This document shows positions 20,480 to 32,899 of a stretch of 64,000 nucleotides of DNA, in pieces. The notes below the pieces were generated by a model, which saw only the letters and a program-made list of their open reading frames with translations, was not told where the DNA came from and did no database searches. This DNA is from Emydura subglobosa (Eukaryota > Chordata > Testudines > Chelidae), in NCBI GenBank assembly GCA_007922225.1, contig ML679946.1, positions 94,184,759-94,248,758 on the forward strand. Direction: 5' to 3'. Each line of letters opens with the position of its first letter. Within the stretch, counting starts at the first letter, position 1. A program made the position numbers and the translations under genes.

Positions 20480-22756
20480 CTCAGCAATTTTAGCCTTCCT
20501 TTTATTTCTCATTTTCCTGAACAGTGTAGCACCCTGGCTGATTTAATAGGACAAGTATCTGCTGGGCACAGGTAGCTTCCCATCGCGCTCCCTTACTAAA
20601 TGAAAAATGAGTTTGAAGGAGGATGAAATAATGTTTCATCGAGAAGGGTGGAGGGTCAGTGTCAAGCCTGGGGTGTTGGAGAGTGGCATGGAAAAAGCCA
20701 TGAGTGGAAGGAAAAGAACCAAGAGATCATTAAGAAGAGAGGGCTGAGAAGAGGGTAGAGCTTATTTTTCCATCTTCTCTGAAGTTGGTGTCAGCGCTTG
20801 TCTTGATATTGAAATGAAATGGAAATTATCTCTGTGCGTTATGTGCTCTGAAAGTACAGGTAGTGCTGGATTCTTGTTGATAATCCTGTCTTTTCTACCC
20901 AATGCAGCTAGTAGTTCTTGTGATCAAATGAAACTTGTGCATGTGCCAAACTTTCACAAAAGCAAAACTAGACACATAGACCCAGATCCACAAAGATCCA
21001 CAAAGATATTTAACAGAGCAGCTTTTACAGATGAAGGACCCATGTAGATGCAGCTGCTTCAACAAACAGTCCCAACAGAGCACTAACGGGTACATTCAAC
21101 AGTGTATGAACTGATCCAAAGAGCTGATAAGGCAAATTACTGTGCCTCACCCAAAATTCAGATTTAGAGCCCTCAGTCTGCTTCCTCACTCGTTCCTGAA
21201 CCTTTATTTTTTATGTTGTGTCTAAATGAGGACCAGATTGTGCCTGGCCTTTGCACATGTGCACAGGGTTGAGGAGAGTGCCTTCCCTTGTGCACACCTC
21301 ACACAAGGGCTAGAGACAATTGTAGCCCTTGTCCTGAGTAGTGCTGGGACTATTCCACCCATGCACCTCTACGTTTCCTTGTGGGGTTTAGTAGCAATGT
21401 GGAAATCTTGCAAAATGTTGCTTCCAATCTGTCCATTCTGAAGGTCTGTCAAAGCCAAAGTTCTCTGGGGCATTGAAAAGTGGCATGCTGTTGAGATCCT
21501 GCAAACTCTGTTGCTTTTTCCACCTTCTGTTTGCATCCTTTGTTTTGCTTCCTTCTGTCTTTGTTCTCCCCTGACACCAATTAGGCTACCTTTATTTCTG
21601 ACACCAGGAAATTTACTCTTTGTCCATGAGTACTACTAGCAGGTCTACTAGCAGGTCAGGCTTCTGTAGCAGATTTGGACTGGATACAGAGCTTCCACAA
21701 TAGAGAGAGATACAAGAGCTGTGTTCTCTATGAGATATATTAAGGCACTGCTGTGTATACCAGATCAGGTAAGTTATGTTACTCATGACACCACTTAGTG
21801 GCTGTACATTAGTTTTAGCATTCTATTAGAGATAGGAAAACCATTTCCCACCCATCTATTCCTGAGGTACAACCCCTCTATCATGCTCTGCATGTCTAGC
21901 TGCTGAAGGAGGTGCCTACATGGAACAGCCTACCCCTGAGACACTAAACTCCTAGGGGGAGTGACCTCATCTTCCTATGCAACAATAAAGCACCAAGTCC
22001 AGCCCTGTGGCATTCTCTCGTTCTGGGGATAATTCTGTGTTTCTGTGGTATCGTCTTTGATTACAAAGAACAACTGCATAAAAGAAGGACTTTTGCATGT
22101 GGAGCATTTATCCACCCACCTGAGGTCCTAATTACCTGTAAGTCTCCCGAGTGATTGCTGTGGAATAGTGATTATGAAGCCACAGAGGATTATGACTTTA
22201 GACAGGAAATAAGCAGGAAATCTGATGAATAAAGATGCTGCATTCAGGTAAATTGCCTTCCTAATAAGGGGAGACATAGTTCCATTTAATAACAGGCCTG
22301 AAAAGAAAGTAGAGGTGCAGCAGCCCCCACTCACATCACACAATCCCATAAACTCCCTGGCAGATGCTGGGGACACTGCAGAATGCACCATGATATCTGG
22401 CTCCTCATGAAATCAGCTCCGCAGCTTCACCTTTTCCCCTTTCTACTCCTTTGGGGTAATTTTGCAAGCCCAGGGATGCATGGTCTCTGTGCTCCTTCAA
22501 GCACACAGGCTGTGACTATCCCTGGGTCTTGTATGGGATGCAAAAAGGGGGAAATGCTCCTTGAACCCTCTGCAGTTCTGCAAGGCCTGGGGTGATCTAT
22601 ACCAAGAGTACTGTTTTAAAGTGGGGTGGTTTGCACAGCAGGCACCAAAGGATCTTTATGATGAAATGAAAGAATGTGAAAGCAAAGAGGATCTTATGTT
22701 GCTGTCTAGGAAATTATACACATTTATTTACTCCCACCCCCACTCCAGCTAGTTTA
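20480..22756. other. Unassigned stretch without a gene
   Basis: Holds fragments only. CCCAGATCCACAAAGATCCA near 20978 resembles the end of the TIR element at 25153 (as does CCCAGATCCACAAAGC at 20032). A 12-bp direct duplication CTACTAGCAGGT is at 21633-21656. Open frames under 90 codons carry no domain. Confidence 0.45.
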
Positions 22757-22961
22757 ACTAAGCTATTGAGGTAGAGCAGTGAACTAGGACTCAGGAGACC
22801 TGGATTCTAGTCCCAGCTCTGCCACAGATTTCCTATGTGACCTTGGGCAAGTCTTTCAGTTCCCCTTCTGTAAAATGAGGCTGATAATAACATTGCCTTT
22901 CTCCCACCCTTCCTCTGTCTTCTTTATTTAGAGCGTAACTCCTCAGTGCAGGCAGTTTCAA
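22757..22961 (+). mobile_element. MIR/CORE-SINE, nearly full length
   Basis: A tRNA-like head with GGTAGAGCAGTGAACTAG and the B-box-like GGATTCTAGTCCC is followed by CAGCTCTGCCACAGA, TGACCTTGGGCAAGTC and CTGTAAAATGAGGCTGATAA. It ends with the TTTATTTAGAGCGTAACTCC tail. It abuts a CR1 tail at 22965. Confidence 0.85.
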
Positions 22962-22964
22962 TGT

Positions 22965-23231
22965 GATTTAAGAACTAGATAAGTTCATGGAGGATAGGTC
23001 CGCCAATGGCTATTAGCTAGGATGGTCAGGGATCGAACACCATGCTCTGGCTGTTCCTAGCGTCTGTTTGCCAGAAGCTGGGAGTGGACAACATGGGATG
23101 GATCACTTGATGATTGCCTGGTCTGTTCATTCCCTCCGAAGCAGCTGGCATTGGTTATTGTTGGAAGACAGGACACTGGGCTAGATAGACCACTGGTCCG
23201 ACCCAGCAGGGCCATTCTTATGTTCCTGTGA
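22965..23231 (+). mobile_element. CR1 LINE 3' end fragment
   Basis: Starts in the last residues of ORF2 (frame LDKFMEDRS after a shifted ELD, GATAAGTTCATGGAGGATAG) and continues into a characteristic 3' UTR: TGTTTGCCAGAAGCTGGGA, ATGGATCACTTGATGATT, GGGCTAGATAGACCACTGG. It ends at CCATTCTTATGTTC, the TTATGTTC-type CR1 terminus, different from the ATTCTATG subfamily at 5330. Confidence 0.88.
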
Positions 23232-23864
23232 TAGGCTCTGTACAATCGCAATGAGCCCCAAACCTCAGCTGGAGCATTTAGGTGCTAATATGCTACTTCT
23301 ACTGTTAATAATAATGAGTTTCAGCACCACAGCTCTAAAGCAAGCGTTTCAATTTAAAGAGAGGCAGTGACTGGGAGCAATCAGAAACATGGGGCTACAT
23401 TAGGAATTGCTGTGTATTGTCCGCGACAGGCTGTCAAGAATTTAAAAGGGATTCTGACAACAATGTCATTCATAGCTGCAGGCCATTGTCATTCATGATG
23501 ACAATGAAGAGTCATTGTGCCAGGAAAAGACTCTATGGTCTGGTAGTTGGCACTGCCCTAGGTTCTAAAAGCCCCCAGTTCTAGGACTTGCTTCAATAAC
23601 TAAGTATCTGAAGACAGGGGAAGAGCTTCAACAAGAAAGATTGAAAGAGTGATACACCCCTGAACAGCCCAGGATATTGTGCTGCAACGTGGGAGACCCC
23701 AGGTCAGATCTCTTCTCCATATCAGGTAGAGGGGCCTGGGGTGAATTCAACCCAGGTCTTCCACAGTCTATCACAGTCCCCTAACTACAGGGATAAGGAG
23801 GGCATCTCTTCCTCCGGCTAGGGAATTTAGACCTGCTTTTGCTTAAGCTAAAAAGCCCAAAATT

Positions 23865-24062
23865 GAAATGAAAATTTTCGAGTCAGTGTGAACAAAATAT
23901 TTTGTTTGACCCAACTCAAAATGTTTTCTGACTTTTCAATTCACCAAATTTTCTTTTTAAAAAAAAATTATTTTTGGTTCGACCTGAACTGAAACTACTT
24001 TTCATTTCTTTCTTGGATATTTTGGAATTGTCAGGAAACCAAAAAATCCGCGATTTATCCAC
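23865..24062. repeat. AT-rich repeat of the AGAGCTGG family
   Basis: GAAATGAAAATTTTCGAGTC, AAATATTTTGTTTGACCC and GATATTTTGGAATTGTCAGG words match other AT-rich copies. The right end reads CCACCTCTAC, a decayed CCAGCTCT. Confidence 0.5.
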
Positions 24063-24280
24063 CTCTACTCACAGCATCTTTCTGATGTGAAGTAATATAA
24101 TTGTCCCCATTTCACAAAAGGATAAACTGAGTCACAGAGCTTGCCAGAGGCCAGTGAGTCAGTGGCCCTTCCAGGATGAGAACGCAGGGCTTTTTGTTCA
24201 CTGCTCAGACCATGTCACAAACCTTTCGGTAAAGGCACAGGCGAGGGAGGCAGGAGTCCTGGCAGTGATAAGTGACTCTC
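24063..24280 (-). mobile_element. MIR/CORE-SINE fragment
   Basis: Antisense MIR: ATTGTCCCCATTTCACAAAA, AAACTGAGTCACAGAGCTTG and CCAGAGGCCAGTGAGTCAGT, then a decayed head with GAACGCAGGGC. A GTCTACACT-type MITE begins directly after it. Confidence 0.7.
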
Positions 24281-24282
24281 TG

Positions 24283-24552
24283 TGGTATGTCTACACTACA
24301 ATTAGCCATCCACGGTTGGCCGTGCCAGCTGACCCCGGCTTGCAGGACTCAGGCTAAGAGGCTGTTTAACTGCATTGTAGATGCTCAGGCTCTGGTTGCA
24401 GCCCAAGTTCTGGGACCCTCCCTCCTCGCAGGGTCCTAGAGTCCAGGCTCCAGCCTGAGCCCAACTGTCTACACCACAGTTAAACAGCCGCTTAGCCTGA
24501 GCCCTCCGAGCCCAAGTCAGCTGGTTTATAATTGCAGTGTAAAGATCGTAAA
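24283..24552. mobile_element. MITE with GTCTACACTACAATTA ends
   Basis: The left end TATGTCTACACTACAATTA and right end TTATAATTGCAGTGTAAAGA are inverted. The interior is palindromic, with GAGGCTGTTTAACTGCATTG facing CAGTTAAACAGCCGCTTAG, and AGTTCTGGGACCCTCCC facing GCAGGGTCCTAGAGTCC. It is related to the MITE at 19421. Confidence 0.78.
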
Positions 24553-25152
24553 ATGGGGATAATGATTCCTATCTCAGGGGAGCATGGAAGCAGTCGTCCA
24601 CTCCCTCTGCCCTGTGGTGCCATGACTACTTTCTTCTTCCATGAAGTAGCCAGTGGAGCTGCCTGGCCACACATAGTGTAAGAAGCAAGTTGGACCCAGT
24701 GAAGAGCTGTCTGAATATACCCAGAAGCAAGATGTGTCATTCTGTCCCCAGCACGCACTGGCCAACAGAGGCGGCTGGCTGACCCCAGTGAAGGCCTGTA
24801 GCAGCAAGTGAACTTCCTCTGCATCCTTGGGAACATGTTCTCCCTAAGGCAGAATGCTCCAGTGGGTCCCCCTCCTGCTCTGTAGCACCTTTAACCCAGC
24901 ACCGTGCCTTACAGACATGAATGAGTCCTCTGAGAGTCACGGTGATAGCTTAATGTCTGTGACATGCTCTGAATTTTAAAAGCCCCATGTAAGTGCTAAA
25001 TGTTACTATCTGTACAGCATCTTGGTACATTGACAGTCATTTTCTCTATTCTCCAGTTCTTCCTGAAAAAGACAGGCCATCTTCTCCCTGCTGGAGCTTG
25101 CACTGAATGCAGAAGCTTTTGACATCACAGTGGATTGCTAAGGGAAAGCTTC

Positions 25153-26615
25153 TGGGCCCACGTCCACACCCCTAACTTTTTGGCACCTAGGAACAAGACT
25201 GTGATACCCAAAGTTGAATTAGGCAGCTAGGCTTCCTACACAATGAATGGCGAGCACCTAAGAATGTGATCCACAAATCCAGCATGCTAGGCAGGGAGCC
25301 ACCTAAGCTAGCCAAGGGGAGATGCTGATGAGAGGGATGTGGCCTAACTCCTGTCTCTCTCCCGAAGACAGGTACCTAAGTCTGGGTTGCAGGGAAGCGC
25401 CTATCTCTGCCCATCAGTCCACAAATGGGACCTGGTGCCTGTAGTTAGGAGATTTAGGAGCCTGAGTCGTTTCTTGTGAGAGTGTTAGGCACCTGCCTCA
25501 TGCCCCACAAAATGGCTGGAGGAAGTGCTGGTTGTCATGCCTCCCTTGTAGCTTTTAGCTCCCAATGGTCAGAGCTCTCACCTGGAATGTGGAAACCCCT
25601 CTTCAATTCCCCACTCAGGCAGAGGGGAGACTGGATTTGAACGGGGGCCTCCCACCCCTCAGAAAAGTGCTCTGAGTAGGGGTTATTCTGATGTGGGGCT
25701 CCCTCAGTCTCTCCTGTTGAGCCTGTGCCACAGAGTCATAGGCCCAGAGAGCATGAACGAGAATGACTCTGTAGTCTGGTGGTTTGCGTACCCAGCTATG
25801 AGGTAAGAGACCCAGTATCCAGTCCCCCTCCTCGATTTGTCTTTACTTATTTATACACAGTAGAACAGTTTCAGCATCCCAGGAGAGTGCTCTAACCCAC
25901 AGGCTAAATATTACAAGGTCACCACCAGCACCCCTCTTACTCTGGCCAGCATTTGAATGCGACCTGATCTGGTAAGCGGCCAGTGATCAGGCCCCATGGG
26001 TGAGTTAGGCAAAGGAGTATCTATCTTCCCCAGTTTGGGGCTAAGGCAGGAGATAGGTGCCTGGATGTTTAGAGTGAGGCAGCAGCACACATGCCCAGAG
26101 AAGAAGCATAGGCGCCTAAGGGACTTTTACAGCAAAAATTTGGGCACCAAGCTGGGCCGCACAGATATTTTTGGGAGCCTAGTGCAAAATCTGAAACCCT
26201 CACCCTTGAAAAATACCAAGGATACAAAAACACTGAGGGGAGGCCCCAGGGGTGCTGGAGAAACTTGTACTTACCTCACGGCAGTGACTTCTGCCCCATG
26301 GGGCTGGGCCAGCCCCTGCTCTAGCTGTTGCGATTTTGTGCACAAGGGTGCAATGTGACGCAGTTTTGGCCCTCTGTGGCTGGACCAAACCTGAGTGGTA
26401 CCGTGACTCTGTGCACTAGCTCATAACACCACTCAGTTTGGGGCCCTCTCAAACAGGGGGCTCAGGGAAAAGTGCCTCTTTTGTCCTTCCGGGCAGCCCT
26501 GACACCAAGTTAGTTTAGGTGCCTACCAGGTTAGGTAGCAGCTGGTTTTGTGGATCATAATGGTGCCTAAAGTTTGGGGTTTAGGTACCTAAGTGCCTTT
26601 GTGGATCTGGGCCCA
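25153..26615. mobile_element. 1.46-kb non-autonomous DNA transposon with 16-bp TIRs
   Basis: TGGGCCCACGTCCACA (25153-25168) opposes TGTGGATCTGGGCCCA (26600-26615). The arms match at 14 of 16 positions. Inside both ends lie GGCACCTAGG and TTAGGTACCTAAGTGCC-type words. The interior has MIR-like segments (AGAGTGCTCTAACCCAC near 25883, GGTCAGAGCTCTCACC near 25566) but no transposase frame; the 120-codon frame at 25996 has no domain. Shorter relatives sit at 45878-46118 and probably end at 50663. No target-site duplication is evident in the first 8 flanking bases. Superfamily unknown. Confidence 0.7.
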
Positions 26616-28439
26616 AGGGTCTAAATTCTGTGTTGTAACTAAGGCAAAGGAAGAGAAGATCAGCAGAAAGGGGCAAAGTTCTCACTTAAATGCGAATATA
26701 CTTCATCATTGGTTGAAAACCATCCAGCAACATAGAAAACATATTGAAAAAATTGAAAAAATAACTGGATTTTCATTTAAATTAGAAGCAGCAACTTAAT
26801 AAAGTTCAGATCCAGATCTTGAATGAACTTCCACAAAGATATTTCAATCAGAGGTTTTAATTCATGCATTTATTTATTTTTAGGTCACAAGAACAATCAA
26901 ATGAACACAGTGTCAGACCTTCACCTGGCAGAAATCAGCACAGCTCTATTGAAATCAGTAGAGTTGGAATTACTCAGATTAAAATCAGCTGAGGAATTAG
27001 CCCATAGAATCCCTTCAAGCACCTGCTTCAGCAGTGATTTTCTGCTCTGTCCCTAATACCAGGTGTGTGTAACAAGCATGCTAGTACCCATTGCTAACAA
27101 TTTTTGGTTAGAACAGCCACCAAAATCACCTTGGAATTTGAGTAGGAGAAAATGCAAGAAGGTAAGTGAATTATGCAAATTGAATGTTCAGGTATTGAAC
27201 AACATGACAGGACTAGAAACTGCTTCATAGCAGTGGGAAAAACAGCACCTGTTAAAACTATGTCAGGGCTACTTTGGGTCTTCAGTCTAGCAGGACTTTT
27301 CAGCACTAGTCGAGGACTAAATTAGATATTAAACTCAGGAGCAGTATGACTTTAAATCTTTGTATCTTCAAAGCTAGGAAGCTCTCTTCTGGTGTGTGAA
27401 AGACTATTTGATGCATTAAGCAGGAAGGACTGAGATTTGGACCAGTTCTTATTCTGTTCACCTGTTCTTAGAATAGACAGACTAGTGACCACTCAGTAAC
27501 TCATCGGCAAGAATGACTTTGTCACCTCTGACCGATCTCTTACCACTGGGAGCCCTGGGGTTATAGGTACAAGGAAAAGCTTTCTAATCTCTGAACTTGA
27601 ACTGCAGTTATAAGGAGATGAAGGTGATTTGTTATTCCTCTAGGGAAACTGTGGGAAAGTGGAACTTTCTACCTTAAAGCAGGTTTGTCTAGTGAGAGAG
27701 ATGCTAGTAGGAGGAAATGCGATTGTATACTAGAGTCCGGGAAAACAAATATGAACCATGTTGACCAAAAGCATTCTTGGATGAAAGGCAAACAGGTTAT
27801 TTACATGTACAGAGTCATTGACATAGAAGCATCAGAAAGGCCTTTTTAGATAATCTGTGAAAGATGCATAGCTGGGCAGTGAATGGGCAGAGAAAAATAT
27901 CAGCTCTATTTCCCATTAGACCTCGAGGGAGAGGCTGCAGAGTATCCAGGTAGGGGCCTGGTAAAGTGGCTTTGGTGGTGGGAGGGAACAGGATGTGCCC
28001 ATTCCCAGCAACAGTGCATCAGGAAAAAGGAATCCCTCAGGTATCAGTTCAGAGACCCAGATGTACCATGATCCCTAGTATGGTAGCTGGAGACCCCCGG
28101 GATTCCCTACAACAACATGCTAGGGATTGAAGTCTCTTCCTTAGTCGCATAGTTGTTAGAGAGCGCTACCCCATAACCTGGCTACTGTATTAGGGGATCT
28201 CTTCCAGTTGAGAGGAGCTTCCTGCCCCTTATAGGACTTAGACTAGGAGATGCAGTGACCTATAAACCAGGGACCCCCTTTATAATAATGATTACTAATA
28301 ATGCATAATATTAATAACTAATTAGTCACTACATCTCCTTATATAATGAATATGTATGTTGTTAATCATGCTCACTTTGCCCAGTTAAAAATGACTGCAC
28401 AAGATGCAAGGTACTGGTGAACTGCGGCCAAGGAATCGA
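26616..28439. other. Unassigned stretch; one palindromic-repeat fragment at 26905-27010
   Basis: 26905-27010 has GTCAGACCTTCACCTGGCAG, AGCTCTATTGAAATCAGTAG and AATCAGCTGAGGAATTAG, a decayed copy of the AAGTCAATGGA palindrome family. The rest shows no gene, repeat or long frame. Confidence 0.45.
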
Positions 28440-28735
28440 AAGCCTGGTTTACACACAGTGTTTGTATTGGTATAACTATATTGCTTTGGGGTGGGATTTT
28501 TTTTTTTAAATGATTGTAATTATACTGGTACAACCCCTCGTGCGGCTGCAGTTAGACAAGTATAAAGGTGCCTCACGTCCGCATAGGTTATTCCCTTTTC
28601 CATAGGGGAATAGATTATATCAGCATAAGCATATTTATTCCAGTATAACTGTGGCCACACCAGGAGGGTTGTAATGCTTTAATGATACCAGTTTAGTTAA
28701 AGTAGTAGAACTGTTGGGCAGACAAAGTTTCATTC
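28440..28735. mobile_element. MITE with TGGTATAACTATA palindromes
   Basis: GCCTGGTTTACACACAGTG at left, TATTGGTATAACTATATTGC inside. GGTTATTCCCTTTTCCATAG and GGGGAATAGATTATATCAGC form a central hairpin, and TATTCCAGTATAACTGTGG with the decayed right end follows. It belongs to the same broad set of GTCTACACT-ended elements; this copy is old. Confidence 0.65.
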
Positions 28736-29147
28736 TCCACTGTCTCGTACTCTCCTGTGCAAACCAAGTCTAAACTGAGAAAACTCTCTCACTGAGGTGA
28801 GTTTGGGGAATTCTGATTTGTTAACATTTTACACCTACCTACTTTACTTTGCACAAAAGTCAGTGACCCCACAAGATGTAGGGTAGAGGAGAACCTTGAG
28901 ATGCCGTCCCTTTCATGAAACATTAAGATTCACTGGAGAGAAAAAAAAGTGCTTAAAGGGGAGGGGTTAAAAAACCACTCAACCTTTCTGTGGTTCAAAG
29001 CAATCTGATCAGAAGATTTTTAGGAAATTAATAATGAAAAATATTTTTGAAGATTATTTGATTCTCACAAACTGCTGATCGAGAGCTTTCCTACAGAGAC
29101 CCCTTCAAACAGATATTCTACTATCTCTTGTCGCCTGCTTAGCAGTC

Positions 29148-29390
29148 TCACAGTGTGGTCTAGTGGCTGGATCACTGCATGGGAACTCAGGAGTTCTGGC
29201 TTCTATTCCTCGCTCTGCCACTGGCCTGCTGGATGACCTTGAGCAAGTCACTTCCCCTCTCTGTGCCTCAGTTTCCCATTTCTAAAATAAGGATAATAAT
29301 CCTTCCTTGGTCAAACATTTTGAGATCTACAGTGAAAAAGTGCTGTATAACAGCTAGATATTATTATTGCTCCAACTTCAAACATTTTAC
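29148..29390 (+). mobile_element. MIR/CORE-SINE, near full length
   Basis: CACAGTGTGGTCTAGTGGCT head, TTCTGGCTTCTATTCCTCGC, CTCTGCCACTGGCCTGC, TTGAGCAAGTCACTTCCCC, CTGTGCCTCAGTTTCCCATT, AATAAGGATAATAATCCTTC, then the LINE-derived tail GTGCTGTATAACAGCTAG and a TTATTATTG end. This is the cleanest MIR in the window. Confidence 0.9.
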
Positions 29391-29474
29391 CTAGTAGCTC
29401 TTAATAAAGAGTAAGATGACAAGGTATGTTTCTATATCTAGCAAATAGAAGCAATCAGTTCAGTGTCTTATACT

Positions 29475-29592
29475 CACAGAACCAGATCTTTATCTCAGTA
29501 ACACCAATAAAAATCTGTAGTAATTCCACTGGCACTGGAGATGCTCTGGATTTGCACTGATGGTGCTGAGGTTAGAATCTGGACCAAAATCT
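29475..29592. repeat. Palindromic repeat, AAGTCAATGGA family
   Basis: AACCAGATCTTTATCTCAGT, GTAATTCCACTGGCACTGG and GGTTAGAATCTGGACC form decayed inverted arms. It supplies the start of a 154-codon chance frame at 29560-30024. Confidence 0.5.
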
Positions 29593-30104
29593 GTTGAGCA
29601 GACTTTTGGTTTGCAGTTAACTCTGGAGTTCTCTGTGACAGACACTAACATGGACTGCAGGCCCAGATTTTATGTTGTAAAATGTAAAAGAAGCTTTTTT
29701 ACACCTGTACACTCTACGTGGACATTTGGCCTGGGAGTGCAGGAGCCAGTGAGTATTACACACCTGCTGTTCTCCAGCCAGAACAGGTGGGCAAGGTATG
29801 GGCAGAACCTTGGCACTGTCCTTCTAATAGGACAAACATCTGAGATTAATTTCCAAACAAGCACCTTCATGTTTTCTCCCATAGTGCCCCACCCACGTGG
29901 GACCAGCTTCCTGGGAACATCCATGCACCACATCCTCCTCATTCTTCAGATCCCTTCTTCAAACCTCTCCTTCACTGTGATGCATATCCAAAACTTGCTA
30001 ATGGTTAAGCAGCTGGTGGGCTGAGACCATGGCCCCTCATGCTGACTAGTACTGCTTTGTTGTTTTCTTGTACTCCCCCATCTCTTTTTTTGTCTGTATC
30101 CACT

Positions 30105-30262
30105 GTTGTCTCGTCTCTTACACTAAGACTCTTTTGCACAGGGACCATCTTTTTGTTCTGTTTATACAATACCTCTCACAGTGGAGACCTGGTTCATAAC
30201 TGGAGCTCTTAGGAGATGCAGTGATATAGAATTAATAATAGCTGAACAGGCCTCAGGGATGC
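30105..30262 (+). repeat. L2/L3-like LINE 3' tail
   Basis: TTGCACAGGGACCATCTTTT, GTTTATACAATACCTCTCAC, GGAGCTCTTAGGAGATGCAG, ending ATTAATAATA. The same word order is at 61560-61675, and its reverse at 45455-45545. This is a conserved LINE/SINE 3' tail of ancient amniote type. Confidence 0.6.
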
Positions 30263-32470
30263 CGTAATTTACTGCTGGTATAGGCCTGCAGCAGATGACC
30301 ACTTCCCCCATCCCCAGAGGAAAGGGAGAAGCGGGAAGGGAGCTGTGCCTCAGAAGGGTGAATGAGAGGAACAATGCTTCTTAGGACTAGTCCTGTAGTG
30401 ACACAGCTTGTGCTTCACCACTTGCTGAGGGTTAGGCCTAAACTCTAACTCTCCAGGTCACAAGTCTAACTCTCAGTGCAGCTTTTATGAAATCATTAAA
30501 TAAATTCAATCAATAAAGCACTTTGGTGTCTCCTTTTGTAACACTGATCTTCTTCATGTACATTTAGAGTATTATTATTAAGAATCAGGAAACATTTTAG
30601 TTCTTAATTCAGAACTGGCTTCTCTAGAGGTTTCTGGGCCTCCGCTTTCCAGATCCATTTTTGTCCTGTTTCCTACCCGTGTGAATTCCTGATAGTGTTG
30701 CTGATGGCACATATTTGAGACTGCTGTACCAAAAAAAAGATGTGTACAGATGGTTATAAGTAGATATAAGCGAGAGTAAAAATAACCCAGCCCCATCCCA
30801 AGAGTGAGCCACATTTGGGCCAAGATGGGGAAAGTGATTTAACCGTGCTTTTCCCCACAAAAGGGTGTAGATATATTCAACAAAAGCAATATAAATGTGT
30901 GGCTTTATTCTTGCTTGAAAATGTAACGGATGCAATGATGCCTTCCAGTGTCTGTAGACAGGATCCCAAAGAAAAAGGAACAGTTGCCAATAGAGCCAGT
31001 GACTCTTTAGAGCCTGGTCGCTATCCATCACAAGAGGAGATGTGGGATGATCCGGAATATTTTGGAGGAGGGGGCTGGATTCCCCACTGGGCTCTATGAG
31101 AGAGGCTCCAGGTTGATGGGACTCCGGTGTCCCCCTCAGTGGGCTGCACTTTTCCTTTCTGCTCTTTTACTCCAGAAGTGACATAGGAGAAGAGGGGGGC
31201 ATGCTCCTATGCACCAGTCATTCATGACACCAAAATGAGAGGCACTCTCAGTTGATTGTACAAACAATAGTACTGTGATTCTTCTAATCAGCAGTGAAAT
31301 AGTTCACAATGCGGACATTTAGATTAGCATCACTGAGCATCTGAGTTAGGGACTGGGGCAGATCACATCTACCAGAGCTATTGTTCCAGGCTCTCTGCAA
31401 ACTCAGGCATATCCCACTGCACCACTTGCACTCAGTTCACTTTCTTGGTAGCCATAATAGTTAGTCTTATTTTCTTTAATAAAAAACAAAACAAAACTGA
31501 GATTGTGGAGAAAAAGATGGCAGCATCAAACAAGTACAGGATTGCCCACCAACTGGTGGGCAATCTGACCCAATTCTAGTTCTGGCAATAAAGAAGAAAA
31601 ATATCTTTTAAAACAGGAAAAGTGTGATTTATAGAACCACAAAAAAACAATCTGGGACTCAGGGCCAGGTATAGTATCTGAAACTACTGTTTAGTCATCT
31701 GTTTGTAGCTGATTACTTTTTCAGTTGACAGTATGCCTTTGACCGAACTGCACCTACTCTTCTTACCAACACTACTGCACATGCCATTTCTTCAGCGAGA
31801 ATTTAATGAAACAACAAGATTGCATATCAATATACCATAATGAACTCATGTTTGTCACTAGCATTGTATTGTGGCTGTAGACAGAGTGACTTAACCAGAG
31901 CACTAGCCAGTGGTAGAGCCTTGGGAAGATGAAAGTATCCAATGAGAGAACTTTTTGAAGTTTGACATCTGATGTCTAGTGACATCTTGGACCTCTACCA
32001 GAGGCACTGAATCCAAGAGCTTCTACACAGCCCCACTTGCCGCCTGCACCCATGGTGTGGAACAGGCATTCACCTGTGGGGGTGTTTTTAATCAAGTGCT
32101 AGTCTAGGGCAGGAAATGCTCACAGTAAATGTTATGCTTTTTTGTTATTGTGTTTCTGATTTAACAAGGACATGGAAAAGCTATGGCCAATGGCGATCTG
32201 GGCAGATGAGCTTGTCACAGTCAAATAAATGAGATTTGAATTGCTTTTTTTTCTAAATTGACTCTTCAGTTTCCCGTGCAGGAAAGGAAACGTAGCTAGG
32301 AAAACAATTACAACTGCAGGCTAGAAAATACTAATGTACTTCTGCAGGTACTTCTGCTTTGTACCTCTGCTTTAAGGTATATTCTGCCTTTAAGTATTTA
32401 TTTTCTGATTGCTCCAGATCACACACTTCAAAAAAAAAAAAAAAAAAATCAGGAGGAATGAAAGAAATAA
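30263..32470. other. Unassigned stretch; poly-A at 32430-32447
   Basis: No gene. Overlapping frames of 135, 94 and 81 codons between 30578 and 31099 lie on opposite strands and have no domain. A long A run (17-18 A) at about 32430-32447 is not preceded by a recognisable retroposed body. Confidence 0.45.
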
Positions 32471-32477
32471 GGACTGA

Positions 32478-32565
32478 GTCCAAATCCTCAGCAAGTATAA
32501 ATCAGCACAGCAGTTCCATTTAAGTCAATTTGCACCAATTTATGCCAGCTGAGGTGATGACACTG
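32478..32565. repeat. Palindromic repeat, AAGTCAATGGA family
   Basis: CAAATCCTCAGCAAGTATAA, CAGTTCCATTTAAGTCAATT and TTATGCCAGCTGAGG form the inverted arms of the family at 13329. Confidence 0.6.
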
Positions 32566-32899
32566 CTAAAATAAATAGAGCTCTCGAGTCCCCAGAAAAG
32601 GTTTATTTAAAAATCTACTTTTAGTATTTCATAACACTGAAAACAAAGTAGCCTTCAGTGTTTTGCAGACATCTGGATCAAACATCACTGGAAAACTTCA
32701 GTTGAGACCTTACCAATGTCCTATCTTGCTCTGTGTGGACATAACAGAGACTGGTGGTTGGGTTTTGGTTTTCTTCTGTAAAATCAGGTGCCTGCCCCAA
32801 GTCATTGGCTAACGTTTCCTTTCTCCTCACAGTTGTGCAATGTCCTGGATCCTGGTGATCTGCTTGTCTGCCCCTATCTACTCCACAGATATTTGAGTT

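Noticed and set aside
25996..26358. 120-codon plus-strand frame
   Set aside because: Lies wholly within the 1.46-kb TIR element and shows no transposase motif.
29560..30024. 154-codon plus-strand open frame
   Set aside because: It begins inside a palindromic repeat, has no recognisable domain, and an opposite-strand frame overlaps most of it. Consistent with chance.
30578..31099. Overlapping frames of 135, 94 and 81 codons
   Set aside because: They lie on opposite strands across the same DNA with no domain or conserved-looking residues.
32430..32447. Processed pseudogene suggested by a long poly-A tract
   Set aside because: The sequence to the left holds no coherent reading frame or gene similarity. 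The run may be simple slippage.
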